Below are positions 1-10,274 of a DNA stretch of 23,375 nt, in pieces; the stretch's first letter is position 1, and every line of letters begins with the position of its first letter. This DNA comes from Pseudomonadota bacterium. Its GTDB lineage: Bacteria > Pseudomonadota > Alphaproteobacteria > Caulobacterales > Caulobacteraceae. Position numbers and translations under genes: made by a program. The stretch covers positions 1-23,375 of the forward strand of contig JAEZEZ010000042.1 of NCBI GenBank assembly GCA_023432855.1. The letters run 5' to 3'. The notes beneath the pieces were generated by a model that made no database searches, was not told the origin of the DNA, and was given only the letters and a program-made list of their open reading frames with translations.

Positions 1-2
1 AT

Positions 3-84
3 CCTCGTCCTTCGACAAGCTCAGGATGAGGATTTCCTTACGCCGTTGCAGTCGCCCTCATCCTGAGCTTGTCGAAGGACGAGG
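3..84. repeat. REP-like perfect inverted repeat, 29-bp arms
   Basis: Positions 3-31 and 56-84 are exact reverse complements (29 bp each), separated by a 24-base spacer (32-55). The core of each arm is TCCTTCGACAAGCTCAGGA or its complement, which can itself form a weak imperfect hairpin (TCCT...AGGA). I recall this core as a dispersed intergenic repeat in Caulobacter, Phenylobacterium and sphingomonad genomes; that is memory, not a search. The paired arms could form a very stable cruciform or RNA hairpin. The right arm ends 26 bases before the ATG of the 5-oxoprolinase, so it lies in its 5' leader. It may end transcription from upstream, but no U-run follows it. Confidence 0.85.
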
Positions 85-110
85 GCGTGGCGCTGGGCTA
101 TGAGAAGGCG

Positions 111-3710
<3,600 letters not shown>

Positions 3711-3712
3711 GC

Positions 3713-4009
3713 TCAGCCGAAGCGTTGCAGCAGCAGGCTTCCGACAGCAGCGATCAGAACGCCCCAGACAACTATCGCGGCGATGCGGCCGATGACGCCG
3801 CCTAGGGCCTGCGGCGCGGGCCCCGGGGAGCGAGGGGCGGCGGCGGCACGCTTCATGCGGGGCTGAGCCTGCGGCCGGAACCCGCCGTTGGCCTTGCGGC
3901 GGGCGGAGGCTGCCTGCGCGATCTCGGCCTTCTGGCGCGCGGCGTCTGCGCGCCGGCGCTCGTCCAGACTCACGATCTTGTCGTCAGGGTCATCCATGGA
4001 GAAAGGCAT
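3713..4009 (-). CDS. small single-TM protein of unknown function
   Basis: I do not recognise a named family. The 98-residue product has a charged, Arg/Ala/Lys-rich N-terminal two thirds (DDPDDKIVSLDERRRADAAR near the start), a Pro/Ala linker, and one hydrophobic segment near the C-terminus (about residues 71-93, GRIAAIVVWGVLIAAVGSLL). This suggests a tail-anchored inner-membrane protein with a cytoplasmic basic domain. It lies 46 bases downstream of kup on the same strand, so it is probably co-transcribed with it. The start could be 4009 or the internal ATG at 3997; neither has a strong ribosome binding site. The palindrome CGCCTG-AA-CAGGCG at 4012-4025 sits directly over the leader and could affect translation. 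Coding is supported by the tight fit between two genes and the clean TM segment. Confidence 0.68.
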   Translation of the reverse strand: MPFSMDDPDDKIVSLDERRRADAARQKAEIAQAASARRKANGGFRPQAQPRMKRAAAAPRSPGPAPQALGGVIGRIAAIVVWGVLIAAVGSLLLQRFG

Positions 4010-4055
4010 AGCGCCTGAACAGGCGAACGACCACGGTTGTTGCGCCGCCGAGCGC

Positions 4056-6023
4056 CTAGACCGTCACCTGCTGGCCGAGTTCCACCACGCGGCCCGGGGG
4101 GATGTGGAAGAAGTCGGTCGGATTGGCCGCATTCTTCATCAGGAAGATGAACAGCCGGTCCTGCCAGAGCGGCATCCCTGAATGGGTAGAAGGGACCACG
4201 GACCGCCGCCCGAGGAAGAAGCTGGTCGACATGATGTCGAACTTCAGCCCCTGCTTCCGGCAGACCCCCAACGCCTTCGGAACGTGCGGGCTTTCCATGA
4301 AGCCGTAGGCGATCACGATCTTCTTGAAGTCCGGACTGACGGTCTCCATCGATACCCGTTCGTTCTCGGCCACCCGCGGCGTGTCCGTGGTCTTCACCGA
4401 AACGATCACGTTCTTCTCGTGCAGCACCTTGTTGTGCTTCAGATTGTGCATCAGGGCGACGGGCGCGACGTCGGGGTCCGATGTAAGGAAGATCGCCGTC
4501 CCGGGCGCCCGGTGAGGCGGCCTTGCCTTCAGCATGGCGATCAGATCGTCCAGAGGAATGGCGTCCTTTCGGGTCTTCTCCGCCAGCAGCTGGGTGCCCT
4601 TGGTCCATGTCCACATGATCAGCACCAGCGCCCCGCCCAGCACCAGGGGGGCCCAGGCTCCCTGCGGAATCTTGAGCAGGTTGGACCCGAAGAAGGCGAG
4701 GTCGATGGCCAGGAAGGGCGTGATGAAGAGGAGGCTGACCGGCAGGCTCCACTTCCAGAGGCGTCGAACGATGAAGAAAGCCAACAGGCTATCCACCAGC
4801 ATGGCGCCGGTAACGGCGACGCCATAGGCGCCGGCCAGCTGTGACGAGGTCGGGAACAGGGCCAGCAGCAGCAGGACCCCGACCAACATCAGGACATTGA
4901 TCGAGGGCACGAAGATCTGGCCGGCCTGGGTTTCGCTCGTGCGCTGGATCTTCATCCGCGGCAGCAAGCCGAGCTGGACCGCCTGCTGGGTGATCGAGAA
5001 GGCGCCGGTGATGACCGCCTGGCTGGCGATGACAGTGGCGCAGGTCGCCAGCAGCAGGATCGGCCAGTAAGCGAATTCCGGCGCCATGGCCCAGAATGGG
5101 TTGAGCCGCGCCTCGGGGTTGCTGAGCACAAGGGCGCCTTGGCCAAGGTAGTTCAACGTCAGGCAGGGCAGTACGAACCAGAGCCATCCGGCCCGGATGG
5201 GGGCTTTTCCGAAATGCCCCATGTCGGTGTAGAGCGCCTCGGCGCCGGTCACCGCCAGGAACACGCTTCCCAGCAGGATGAACCCGAGCACCCCGTTGTC
5301 GATCAGAAACATGACCCCGTAGTGCGGAGAGAGACCGCGCAGGATCGACGGATCGTCGAAGATGTGCAGCAAGCCCAGCCCCGCCATCACGAGGAACCAC
5401 ACAGCGGTGATCGGCCCGAAAGCCCTGGCCATGCTGGCCGTGCCCCGTGACTGCACGGCGAAAAGCACCACCAGAATCAACGCGGCGATCGGCACGACCC
5501 AAGGCGATATCGCCGCAGGCATGCCGGGAGCCCCGCGCAACCCTTCGACTGCCGACAAGACCGACACCGCGGGCGTAACCACCCCATCTCCATAGAAGAG
5601 GGCGGCGCCGCAGACGCCGATGAAGAACACCAGGACTGAACGCCGCCCGATCGCCTTCTGAGCCAGGGACATGAGGGCCAGCGTTCCGCCTTCCCCCTTG
5701 TTGTCCGCGCGCATCAGGAAAACGACGTACTTGACCGTGACAACCAGGATCAGCGCCCAGAACATCAGCGACAGGGTGCCCAGCACGGCGAGCTCCGCCG
5801 TTCCGCCGGACCTCGATCGTGCGAGCGCCTCGCGCATGGCATAGAGCGGGCTGGTGCCGATGTCGCCGAACACGACGCCGATCGCGCCCACGGCCAAGCC
5901 GAGGAAAGCCTTCCCGGACGGCGGTGTGTGTCCGTGGGAAGGGCTTGCGATGTTCGGATCGGCCTCGGTTTCTGGCGCCGGCTCGCTGGACGAACGTTCG
6001 GCGCCGGGGAGATCCCCGGACAT
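4056..6023 (-). CDS. kup: Kup/HAK/KT family low-affinity potassium transporter
   Basis: Inner-membrane K+ uptake protein, thought to work as a K+/H+ symporter. The 655-residue product is close to the usual ~620-residue length. The family signature GVVFGDIGTSPLYAM is at residues 49-63, after an acidic and Pro-rich N-terminal extension of about 37 residues. About twelve hydrophobic segments follow up to roughly residue 480, then a soluble C-terminal domain that ends in the typical region around the FFHIPPGRVVELGQQV stretch. The ATG at 6023 is supported by GGAG about 9 bases upstream (GGAGAGATTGA-ATG). It diverges from the Rrf2-type regulator across 133 bases and precedes the small TM protein on the same strand. 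No KdpDE-like or riboswitch element was seen in the leader. Confidence 0.96.
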   Translation of the reverse strand: MSGDLPGAERSSSEPAPETEADPNIASPSHGHTPPSGKAFLGLAVGAIGVVFGDIGTSPLYAMREALARSRSGGTAELAVLGTLSLMFWALILVVTVKYVVFLMRADNKGEGGTLALMSLAQKAIGRRSVLVFFIGVCGAALFYGDGVVTPAVSVLSAVEGLRGAPGMPAAISPWVVPIAALILVVLFAVQSRGTASMARAFGPITAVWFLVMAGLGLLHIFDDPSILRGLSPHYGVMFLIDNGVLGFILLGSVFLAVTGAEALYTDMGHFGKAPIRAGWLWFVLPCLTLNYLGQGALVLSNPEARLNPFWAMAPEFAYWPILLLATCATVIASQAVITGAFSITQQAVQLGLLPRMKIQRTSETQAGQIFVPSINVLMLVGVLLLLALFPTSSQLAGAYGVAVTGAMLVDSLLAFFIVRRLWKWSLPVSLLFITPFLAIDLAFFGSNLLKIPQGAWAPLVLGGALVLIMWTWTKGTQLLAEKTRKDAIPLDDLIAMLKARPPHRAPGTAIFLTSDPDVAPVALMHNLKHNKVLHEKNVIVSVKTTDTPRVAENERVSMETVSPDFKKIVIAYGFMESPHVPKALGVCRKQGLKFDIMSTSFFLGRRSVVPSTHSGMPLWQDRLFIFLMKNAANPTDFFHIPPGRVVELGQQVTV

Positions 6024-6156
6024 TCAATCTCTCCGGGCGCTGGCCGTCGGGCCTGCCCTGCTGCGGGCGCGGCTGTTACGCCCTTTTTCCGGTCGATTCA
6101 ATCCGGAGGGGTCTCGCCCTCTAGGAACCTCGCGGTGACAGGCTTACTTTTCGCCC

Positions 6157-6591
6157 ATGTCCGAAAGCCAACGCTTTCCCGTCGCCGTTCATGCGCTCGT
6201 TTATCTCGCGCACAAGGGGGCTTACTCGCCGGCCCAGGCGGTTTCGAGCGCCTGTCTGGCTGCGTCGATGCCGACCAACCCTGTCGTGGTGCGCCGGGTG
6301 ACCTCCCTGCTCGGGAAGGCCGGGCTCATCGGCGCTCGCGCCGGGGCGGGCGGTGGAGCCTGGCTCAAGCAGAGGCCGGAGGCGATCACCCTCGACCAGG
6401 TGCTGCGCGCGGTTCACGGCTGCGCGCACCTGGGGATGCCGCCGCCCGGCGCCAAGGGCTGTCCCGTAGGAGAGAAGATTCCTCGCGTGGTGGCGTCCGC
6501 GATCAAGGCCGCGGATGAAGCCGCGGCAGAAAGGCTCTCGCGCCTGAGCGTCGCGGATCTGCTCGCGCAGATCGAGCCCGCCGCCGCTTGA
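6157..6591 (+). CDS. Rrf2-family transcriptional regulator
   Basis: The 144-residue length and the winged-helix layout fit the Rrf2 family: an N-terminal helix (FPVAVHALVYLAHKG, residues 7-21), a recognition-helix region (NPVVVRRVTSLLGKAGLI, 41-58), the wing AGAGGGAWL (62-70), and the following ITLDQVLRAVHG (77-88). Fe-S members such as IscR, NsrR and RirA carry three spaced Cys in the C-terminal half. Here only C89 and C102 are present in that half (C33 is in the DNA-binding part), so a classical cluster is uncertain. The protein may be of the cluster-free type (YwnA-like) or a thiol sensor. It diverges from kup and precedes an SDR gene by 53 bases, so either neighbour could be a target; this is inference from position. 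Leader Shine-Dalgarno is weak. Confidence 0.9.
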   Translation: MSESQRFPVAVHALVYLAHKGAYSPAQAVSSACLAASMPTNPVVVRRVTSLLGKAGLIGARAGAGGGAWLKQRPEAITLDQVLRAVHGCAHLGMPPPGAKGCPVGEKIPRVVASAIKAADEAAAERLSRLSVADLLAQIEPAAA

Positions 6592-6604
6592 ACCGGAAGG
6601 GCCT

Positions 6605-6631
6605 CCGTGCTGGTTAGGGGGCGCCCTACGG
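6605..6631. other. Imperfect hairpin between Rrf2 gene and SDR gene
   Basis: CCGT (6605-6608) pairs with ACGG (6628-6631), and TAGGG (6615-6619) pairs with CCCTA (6624-6628) around a GGCG loop; the two pairings share the base at 6628, so they are alternatives. No U-run follows, so this is not a convincing intrinsic terminator. It may be a weak attenuating structure or chance in GC-rich DNA. Confidence 0.3.
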
Positions 6632-6644
6632 AGTTCGTCGTGCC

Positions 6645-7445
6645 GTGACCCGCCGCCTCTGTCTGATCACCGGAGCCTCCGCCGGCATCGGCGCCGCTTT
6701 CGTGCGCACCTATGCGGCCCATGGCTGGGACGTCGCGCTGACCGGTCGACGGGCCGAACGCCTGCATCAGATCGCCGACGAGGTGCGCATGCGCTTCGGC
6801 GTAGAGACCTTGGTCCTGCCTGCCGATCTTGCAGAGCCTTCGGCCCCGGAAAAACTGTTCTCGGATATTGAAGGCCATGGCCGCGTCGTGGACGCACTGG
6901 TCAACAATGCGGGGTTCAGCAACACGGGCGGGTTCGTTCCGAGTGCCTGGGCGGACCACCGCAGGTTTCTGCAGGTGCTGATGCTTGCGCCGGCCGAACT
7001 CGCGCATCGCGCGCTGCCCGGGATGCTCGAGCGGCGCTTCGGGCGCATCGTCAACGTCTGTTCAGTGGCCGGGCTGCTGCCGGCGACCGGAGGCGACACA
7101 CTCTACGGACCCACGAAAAGCTGGCTCATCAAGTTTTCCCAGGGCCTGCACCTGGAAGTTCGCGACCAGGACGTTCACGTCTCGGCGCTCTGCCCGGGAT
7201 ACACCTACTCCGAGTTCCATGACGTCAACGGATCGCGTGCGCGTCTCAGTCAGGCTGTGCCCGAATGGCTCTGGATGGGCGCTGACGAGGTGGCGGAGGC
7301 TGGTTATGAAGCGGCGGAAGCCAACCGTCCCGTGTGCGTCCCTGGCGCGCCCTACAAGACGGTCGCTGCCCTGCTCAAGGCGCTGCCGGATGAGTGGACG
7401 TTGCAGCTGACCGCTCGCCACGCAGAGCGGCTCGGCCGCATCTGA
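6645..7445 (+). CDS. Short-chain dehydrogenase/reductase (SDR), classical type
   Basis: An NAD(P)-dependent oxidoreductase of unknown substrate. The 266-residue product has the cofactor motif TGASAGIG at residues 9-16, D61 in the ADLA region, NNAG at 87-90, and the catalytic Ser140, Tyr154 and Lys158 (YGPTK). R35/R36 after the second strand suggest preference for NADP(H). The fourth classical catalytic residue, the Asn of the helix-4 VN motif, appears replaced by Leu112 in the LQVLMLAP stretch; several SDR subgroups lack it. The start codon is GTG at 6645, chosen because the glycine motif follows at the normal distance; upstream ribosome binding signal is poor. It follows the Rrf2-type gene on the same strand by 53 bases. 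Resemblance is to the DltE/YqjQ-like general SDRs, but the substrate cannot be told. Confidence 0.92.
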   Translation: MTRRLCLITGASAGIGAAFVRTYAAHGWDVALTGRRAERLHQIADEVRMRFGVETLVLPADLAEPSAPEKLFSDIEGHGRVVDALVNNAGFSNTGGFVPSAWADHRRFLQVLMLAPAELAHRALPGMLERRFGRIVNVCSVAGLLPATGGDTLYGPTKSWLIKFSQGLHLEVRDQDVHVSALCPGYTYSEFHDVNGSRARLSQAVPEWLWMGADEVAEAGYEAAEANRPVCVPGAPYKTVAALLKALPDEWTLQLTARHAERLGRI

Positions 7446-7461
7446 CGGTAGGCGGGACCTT

Positions 7462-8181
7462 TCAGTGTCCGACGGGGTTAGTGATCGTCGGCAGGATCAG
7501 CCCTTGAGTCGCTTCGCCGATGCCGGAAAGAATGAACTGGACGGCCAAAGCGCACAGGATAAGCCCCAGCACCCGCACGACGATGGCCATGCCGATGCCG
7601 CCGAGGAGCCGAGAGATCGGACCAGTGAGTGCGAATATCAGCATGATGGCCAGCGCCGCGGCGGCGATCGCCGCCAGACCCACGGCTGTCCCCTGAGCGC
7701 CAAACCGTGCTGCATCGCCGGCCTGGATGATCACCGCCGAGATGGCGCCGGGTCCTATCAGCAGGGGCATCCCGAACGGCACGATCAGGCGCTCGAAACG
7801 ACGGCGAGCATAAGCCCGCACGGCGGCGCGCGTATCGCCAGGCTCGACGCCTGGCGCCGTCGCCGTCCCCAGATCGGGGTCTGCGAAATGGTTCATGAAA
7901 TCGCTGCGGGTCATGTCCAGCCCGAGCATGAACAGCAGCACGCCCCCGGCGATTCTGAACGCTGGCAGGGTGATCCCGAAGAATTCCAGCAAGGCCAGCC
8001 CGCTAAGGTAGAAGAAGGCCAGGAAGCCCGCTGCGAACAGGGCGATATAGAGGGCGATCGTCCGCCGCTGGGCCGCCGTCGCGGTCGCCGTCGCGGCCGC
8101 GAAGATCGGAATGTTGCCGATCGGGTCCGTCAGCGCGAACAGCGCGACGAAGAAGTTGACGCCCAGATTCAGCAGGTCCAT
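7462..8181 (-). CDS. MarC family integral membrane protein
   Basis: The 239-residue product is mostly hydrophobic, with about six membrane segments. It starts with MDLLNLGVNFFVALFALTDP, the typical MarC opening, followed by the conserved DPIGNIPIF stretch, RIAGGVLLFMLGLDM, and PFGMPLLIGPGAISAVI in the second half. Family function is unresolved; MarC was once linked to multiple antibiotic resistance in E. coli, but that link was not upheld. The frame stays open to 8250, but 8181 is chosen because homologs begin at MDLLNLG and a G-rich leader precedes it. It is convergent with the SDR gene (16-base gap) and divergent from pyrF (80-base gap). Confidence 0.92.
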   Translation of the reverse strand: MDLLNLGVNFFVALFALTDPIGNIPIFAAATATATAAQRRTIALYIALFAAGFLAFFYLSGLALLEFFGITLPAFRIAGGVLLFMLGLDMTRSDFMNHFADPDLGTATAPGVEPGDTRAAVRAYARRRFERLIVPFGMPLLIGPGAISAVIIQAGDAARFGAQGTAVGLAAIAAAALAIMLIFALTGPISRLLGGIGMAIVVRVLGLILCALAVQFILSGIGEATQGLILPTITNPVGH

Positions 8182-8261
8182 CCCAGCCCCCCAGCCTCTC
8201 ACCCGACGGCCAGTTCCCGCCTTTCTGGACTGCAGGCCTGTCGTCTGCAACGGACAAGACC

Positions 8262-8966
8262 ATGACCGCCGACCCGCGCCTGATCGTCGCCCTCGATTTT
8301 GACAGCGCCGACGCCGCGCGGCGGCTGGTCGAGGCGCTTGGGGATCGGGTGTCTTTCTACAAGGTCGGCCTGACGCTGCTCGCCCGGGACGGCGGCGCCG
8401 TGGCCAGGGACCTGAAGGCGGCCGGCAAGCAGGTGTTCCAGGACTGGAAGCTTCACGACATCGGGGCCCAGGTGGAAGGCGCGGCTCGGGCGATCGCCGC
8501 CGACGGCGGCGCCGACCTGCTCACGGTGCATGCCGAGCCGCAGGTAATGAGGGCCGCTGTCGCGGGCCGCGGTGATTCCGGGACCCTCATCGTCGGGGTC
8601 ACGGTGATGACCAGCCTGACAGACGCGGATCTGCAGGAGATGGGTTACGGCGCTCGCGCGGCGGAACTGGTCGAAAGGCGTGTCTCCCAAGCCATCGAAT
8701 GCGGTCTCGACGGCGTCGTCGCAAGTCCTCTGGAGGCCGCGCGTGTCCGTGAGATCGCCGCCGCGGCCGCGCGGCCCAAATTCCTGATCGTGACCCCCGG
8801 CGTACGCCCGACCGGCGCCTCGGCGGATGATCAGCAGCGCACGGCGACACCCTCCGGGGCTCTTCGGTCAGGCGCCACTCACCTGGTGGTCGGCCGCCCG
8901 ATCACGGCCGCCACCGAACCGCAGTCGGCGGCGTTGGCGATCCTCGAGGAAATGGCATCCGCCTAA
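8262..8966 (+). CDS. pyrF: Orotidine 5'-phosphate decarboxylase
   Basis: Final step of de novo UMP synthesis: decarboxylation of OMP to UMP, in the cytosol. The 234-residue product is a TIM barrel of the usual size for bacterial PyrF. D12 and K34 lie in the N-terminal motifs (LIVALDFD, FYKVG). The charged active-site network is D61-W-K63-L-H-D66; W62 is where many homologs have Leu. HAE follows strand four, and TPGVRPTG with the late VVGRPIT form the phosphate-binding loops. The ATG at 8262 has GGACAAG upstream. Its stop is 3 bases from the end of the convergent tyrosine-rich gene. It stands apart from other pyr genes here. Confidence 0.96.
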   Translation: MTADPRLIVALDFDSADAARRLVEALGDRVSFYKVGLTLLARDGGAVARDLKAAGKQVFQDWKLHDIGAQVEGAARAIAADGGADLLTVHAEPQVMRAAVAGRGDSGTLIVGVTVMTSLTDADLQEMGYGARAAELVERRVSQAIECGLDGVVASPLEAARVREIAAAAARPKFLIVTPGVRPTGASADDQQRTATPSGALRSGATHLVVGRPITAATEPQSAALAILEEMASA

Positions 8967-8969
8967 GGG

Positions 8970-9842
8970 TTAGCAGCGGCCGCAACCGCCTCCCTCATGA
9001 CCGCGCCGCCCGCCGCGCGCGCCGGCGAAGGCTCCAGCACGAGCGCCGGCGGAGGCCGAGGCGCTCGCGGTGGCGTTACCACCGCCGCCGCTGGACCACA
9101 TGACCGGGCCCTCACCCTCGACCCCGCCGGTCAGCCCCCCCATGAAGAAACTCGCCGGGAGGCGGAGATCGTCCAGCCGATGACGGCGGATGTAGGCGTA
9201 CTCCTCACGCCGGGACCAGGAGGTCGACTCGGCGCGCCCTTCCGCGACTGAATAGGCGTAGAACCGGCGCTGATAGGCGAACGGCGCATACCGCGTATCG
9301 ATCTCGTATCCGTAGTCACCCGAGCCATAACCGCCCCGATAACCGTCGGAATAGGCGTGCTCGTCCGAGTAGCTGCGGGCGTATCCGGGATCCCGATCGC
9401 TGTAGGGCGACTCGTCCACATAGGCCCCCCCGACGTAGGCGGAGCGACTCGACGTGGAACTGCGGCTTGAATAGGCCGACCCGCCCCGGGCGGAGTAGCT
9501 CCGGTCCACGTAGCCGCCGGAGTTGTAGTAGACGTCGCCGCGATCGCCGTGGGGTCGTGGGTAGGGCTCGGCAGCATAGTACGGGCCCTCGTAGCGCGAG
9601 GCTTCACGATAGCCGTCGTAAGGATCGGGCGCCTCATACTCCGAGCCGCTCTCATAGTAGGCCGGCGGTGCGTCGGCGGGATCCGCATAGTCCTCGTCGC
9701 TGTAGGCGTAATAGGGATCGACTTCCCCGGTCGTGTAGCCGGGGGGCATGCCGTACGGATCGGGTTGCCCGTAGGGTTGTGCGGCGGTCGCGCCGGCGCA
9801 GAGCGCTCCGGCGGCGATGGCGAAAGCAATCGCGCGGATCAT
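8970..9842 (-). CDS. Exported tyrosine-rich low-complexity protein with Gly/Ala/Cys tail
   Basis: I recognise no family. The 290-residue product begins with a clear signal peptide (MIRAIAFAIAAGALCAGATA, cleavage likely after ATA or AQ near residues 20-22). The mature chain is low in complexity, with about 37 Tyr (roughly 13%) in DPY, GYR, YY and SY repeats plus many Ser, Asp, Gly and Arg. A more ordered stretch follows (about 195-240: RFYAYSVAEGRAESTSWSRR and then RRHRLDDLRLPASFF). The tail has NATASASASAG, Ala/Gly runs, and ends GGGCGRC with two Cys. This suggests an envelope, surface or matrix protein, possibly crosslinked through Tyr or Cys; this is inference. The frame is open to 9869, but 9842 gives the intact signal peptide and has CAGGAC upstream. 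A CtrA-type site lies 87-101 bases upstream. Confidence 0.78.
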   Translation of the reverse strand: MIRAIAFAIAAGALCAGATAAQPYGQPDPYGMPPGYTTGEVDPYYAYSDEDYADPADAPPAYYESGSEYEAPDPYDGYREASRYEGPYYAAEPYPRPHGDRGDVYYNSGGYVDRSYSARGGSAYSSRSSTSSRSAYVGGAYVDESPYSDRDPGYARSYSDEHAYSDGYRGGYGSGDYGYEIDTRYAPFAYQRRFYAYSVAEGRAESTSWSRREEYAYIRRHRLDDLRLPASFFMGGLTGGVEGEGPVMWSSGGGGNATASASASAGARAGAFAGARGGRRGHEGGGCGRC

Positions 9843-9928
9843 GGCCTGGTGTCCTGCCTCTGCGGCCACTCCGGCCGCTTGCCGGGATGCTAGGCCAACC
9901 GGCCGTCCTGTCGGACTCCTTGCGCCCG

Positions 9929-9943
9929 TTAAGGGAAAATTAA
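9929..9943. promoter_or_regulatory. CtrA-type binding site, TTAA-N7-TTAA
   Basis: The sequence TTAAGGGAAAATTAA exactly matches the full CtrA consensus, two TTAA half sites separated by seven bases. It is flanked so that both strands read TTAAC at the 3' half, making GTTAA-N7-TTAAC. TTAA is very rare in this GC-rich window, which makes a chance match less likely. It lies about 90 bases upstream of the tyrosine-rich secreted protein (minus strand) and downstream of the DUF1674 gene, so the secreted protein is the likely target. Confidence 0.7.
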
Positions 9944-9986
9944 CCCTAGAATTCAGCCGTGCAGCGCCAAGCTTGCCAGCCGAGGG

Positions 9987-10205
9987 TCAGAAGTCGACCG
10001 CGACGCCCTTGCGTTCCCAATCGCCGAAGCGGGTCGGTTCAGGCCCCTTGGGACCGCCATCCTCTGCCGGAGCCTTGTGAACCGCTTCGGCGATCGCCTC
10101 GGCGCGGCGCTGGGCTGCTTCTTCCAGCGCCCTTCGCGCCGCTGGCGACAGGGCCTTGCCGGGTGCGGCGTTCTCGACTTCCGGTTTCGGCGGGTCCTGG
10201 GTCAT
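9987..10205 (-). CDS. DUF1674 / SDHAF4-like succinate dehydrogenase assembly factor
   Basis: The 72-residue product ends in the hallmark of the family, GPEPTRFGDWERKGVAVDF, in its last 19 residues. In eukaryotes this family (SDHAF4) binds flavinylated SdhA and helps assemble complex II; the bacterial members are presumed to act in the same way. The N-terminal half is an Ala/Glu/Arg-rich helix, as is usual. The frame is open to 10274, but the ATG at 10205 (MTQDPPKPE) is preferred because the extra residues merely mirror the htpX start region through an inverted repeat. It diverges from htpX with 46 bases between starts. No sdh gene is in the window. Confidence 0.85.
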   Translation of the reverse strand: MTQDPPKPEVENAAPGKALSPAARRALEEAAQRRAEAIAEAVHKAPAEDGGPKGPEPTRFGDWERKGVAVDF

Positions 10206-10274
10206 GAAGGTCTTGAGCGGCAATGAAGCTGACGCCACATATCGTGACGCCATGAACCACCTCAAGACCTTCAT
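10204..10274. promoter_or_regulatory. 14-bp inverted repeat and TGACGCC direct repeats between DUF1674 and htpX
   Basis: The 14 bases at 10204-10217 (ATGAAGGTCTTGAG) are exactly reverse-complemented at 10261-10274, inside the first codons of htpX; the left arm includes the DUF1674 start. Between them TGACGCC occurs twice, at 10230-10236 and 10245-10251, with a 15-base step. This may be an operator for the divergent pair or a hairpin that affects both starts, or a relic of local duplication. Confidence 0.5.

Noticed and set aside
10212..10247. Possible heat-shock sigma-32 promoter before htpX (CTTGAG ... CATAT)
   Set aside because: The gap between CTTG and the -10-like bases is about 22, longer than the 17-18 remembered for alphaproteobacteria, and the -10 match is poor.
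10156..10251. Longer htpX start
   Set aside because: It overlaps the DUF1674 gene, and the sequence before MNHLKTF does not match HtpX N-termini.
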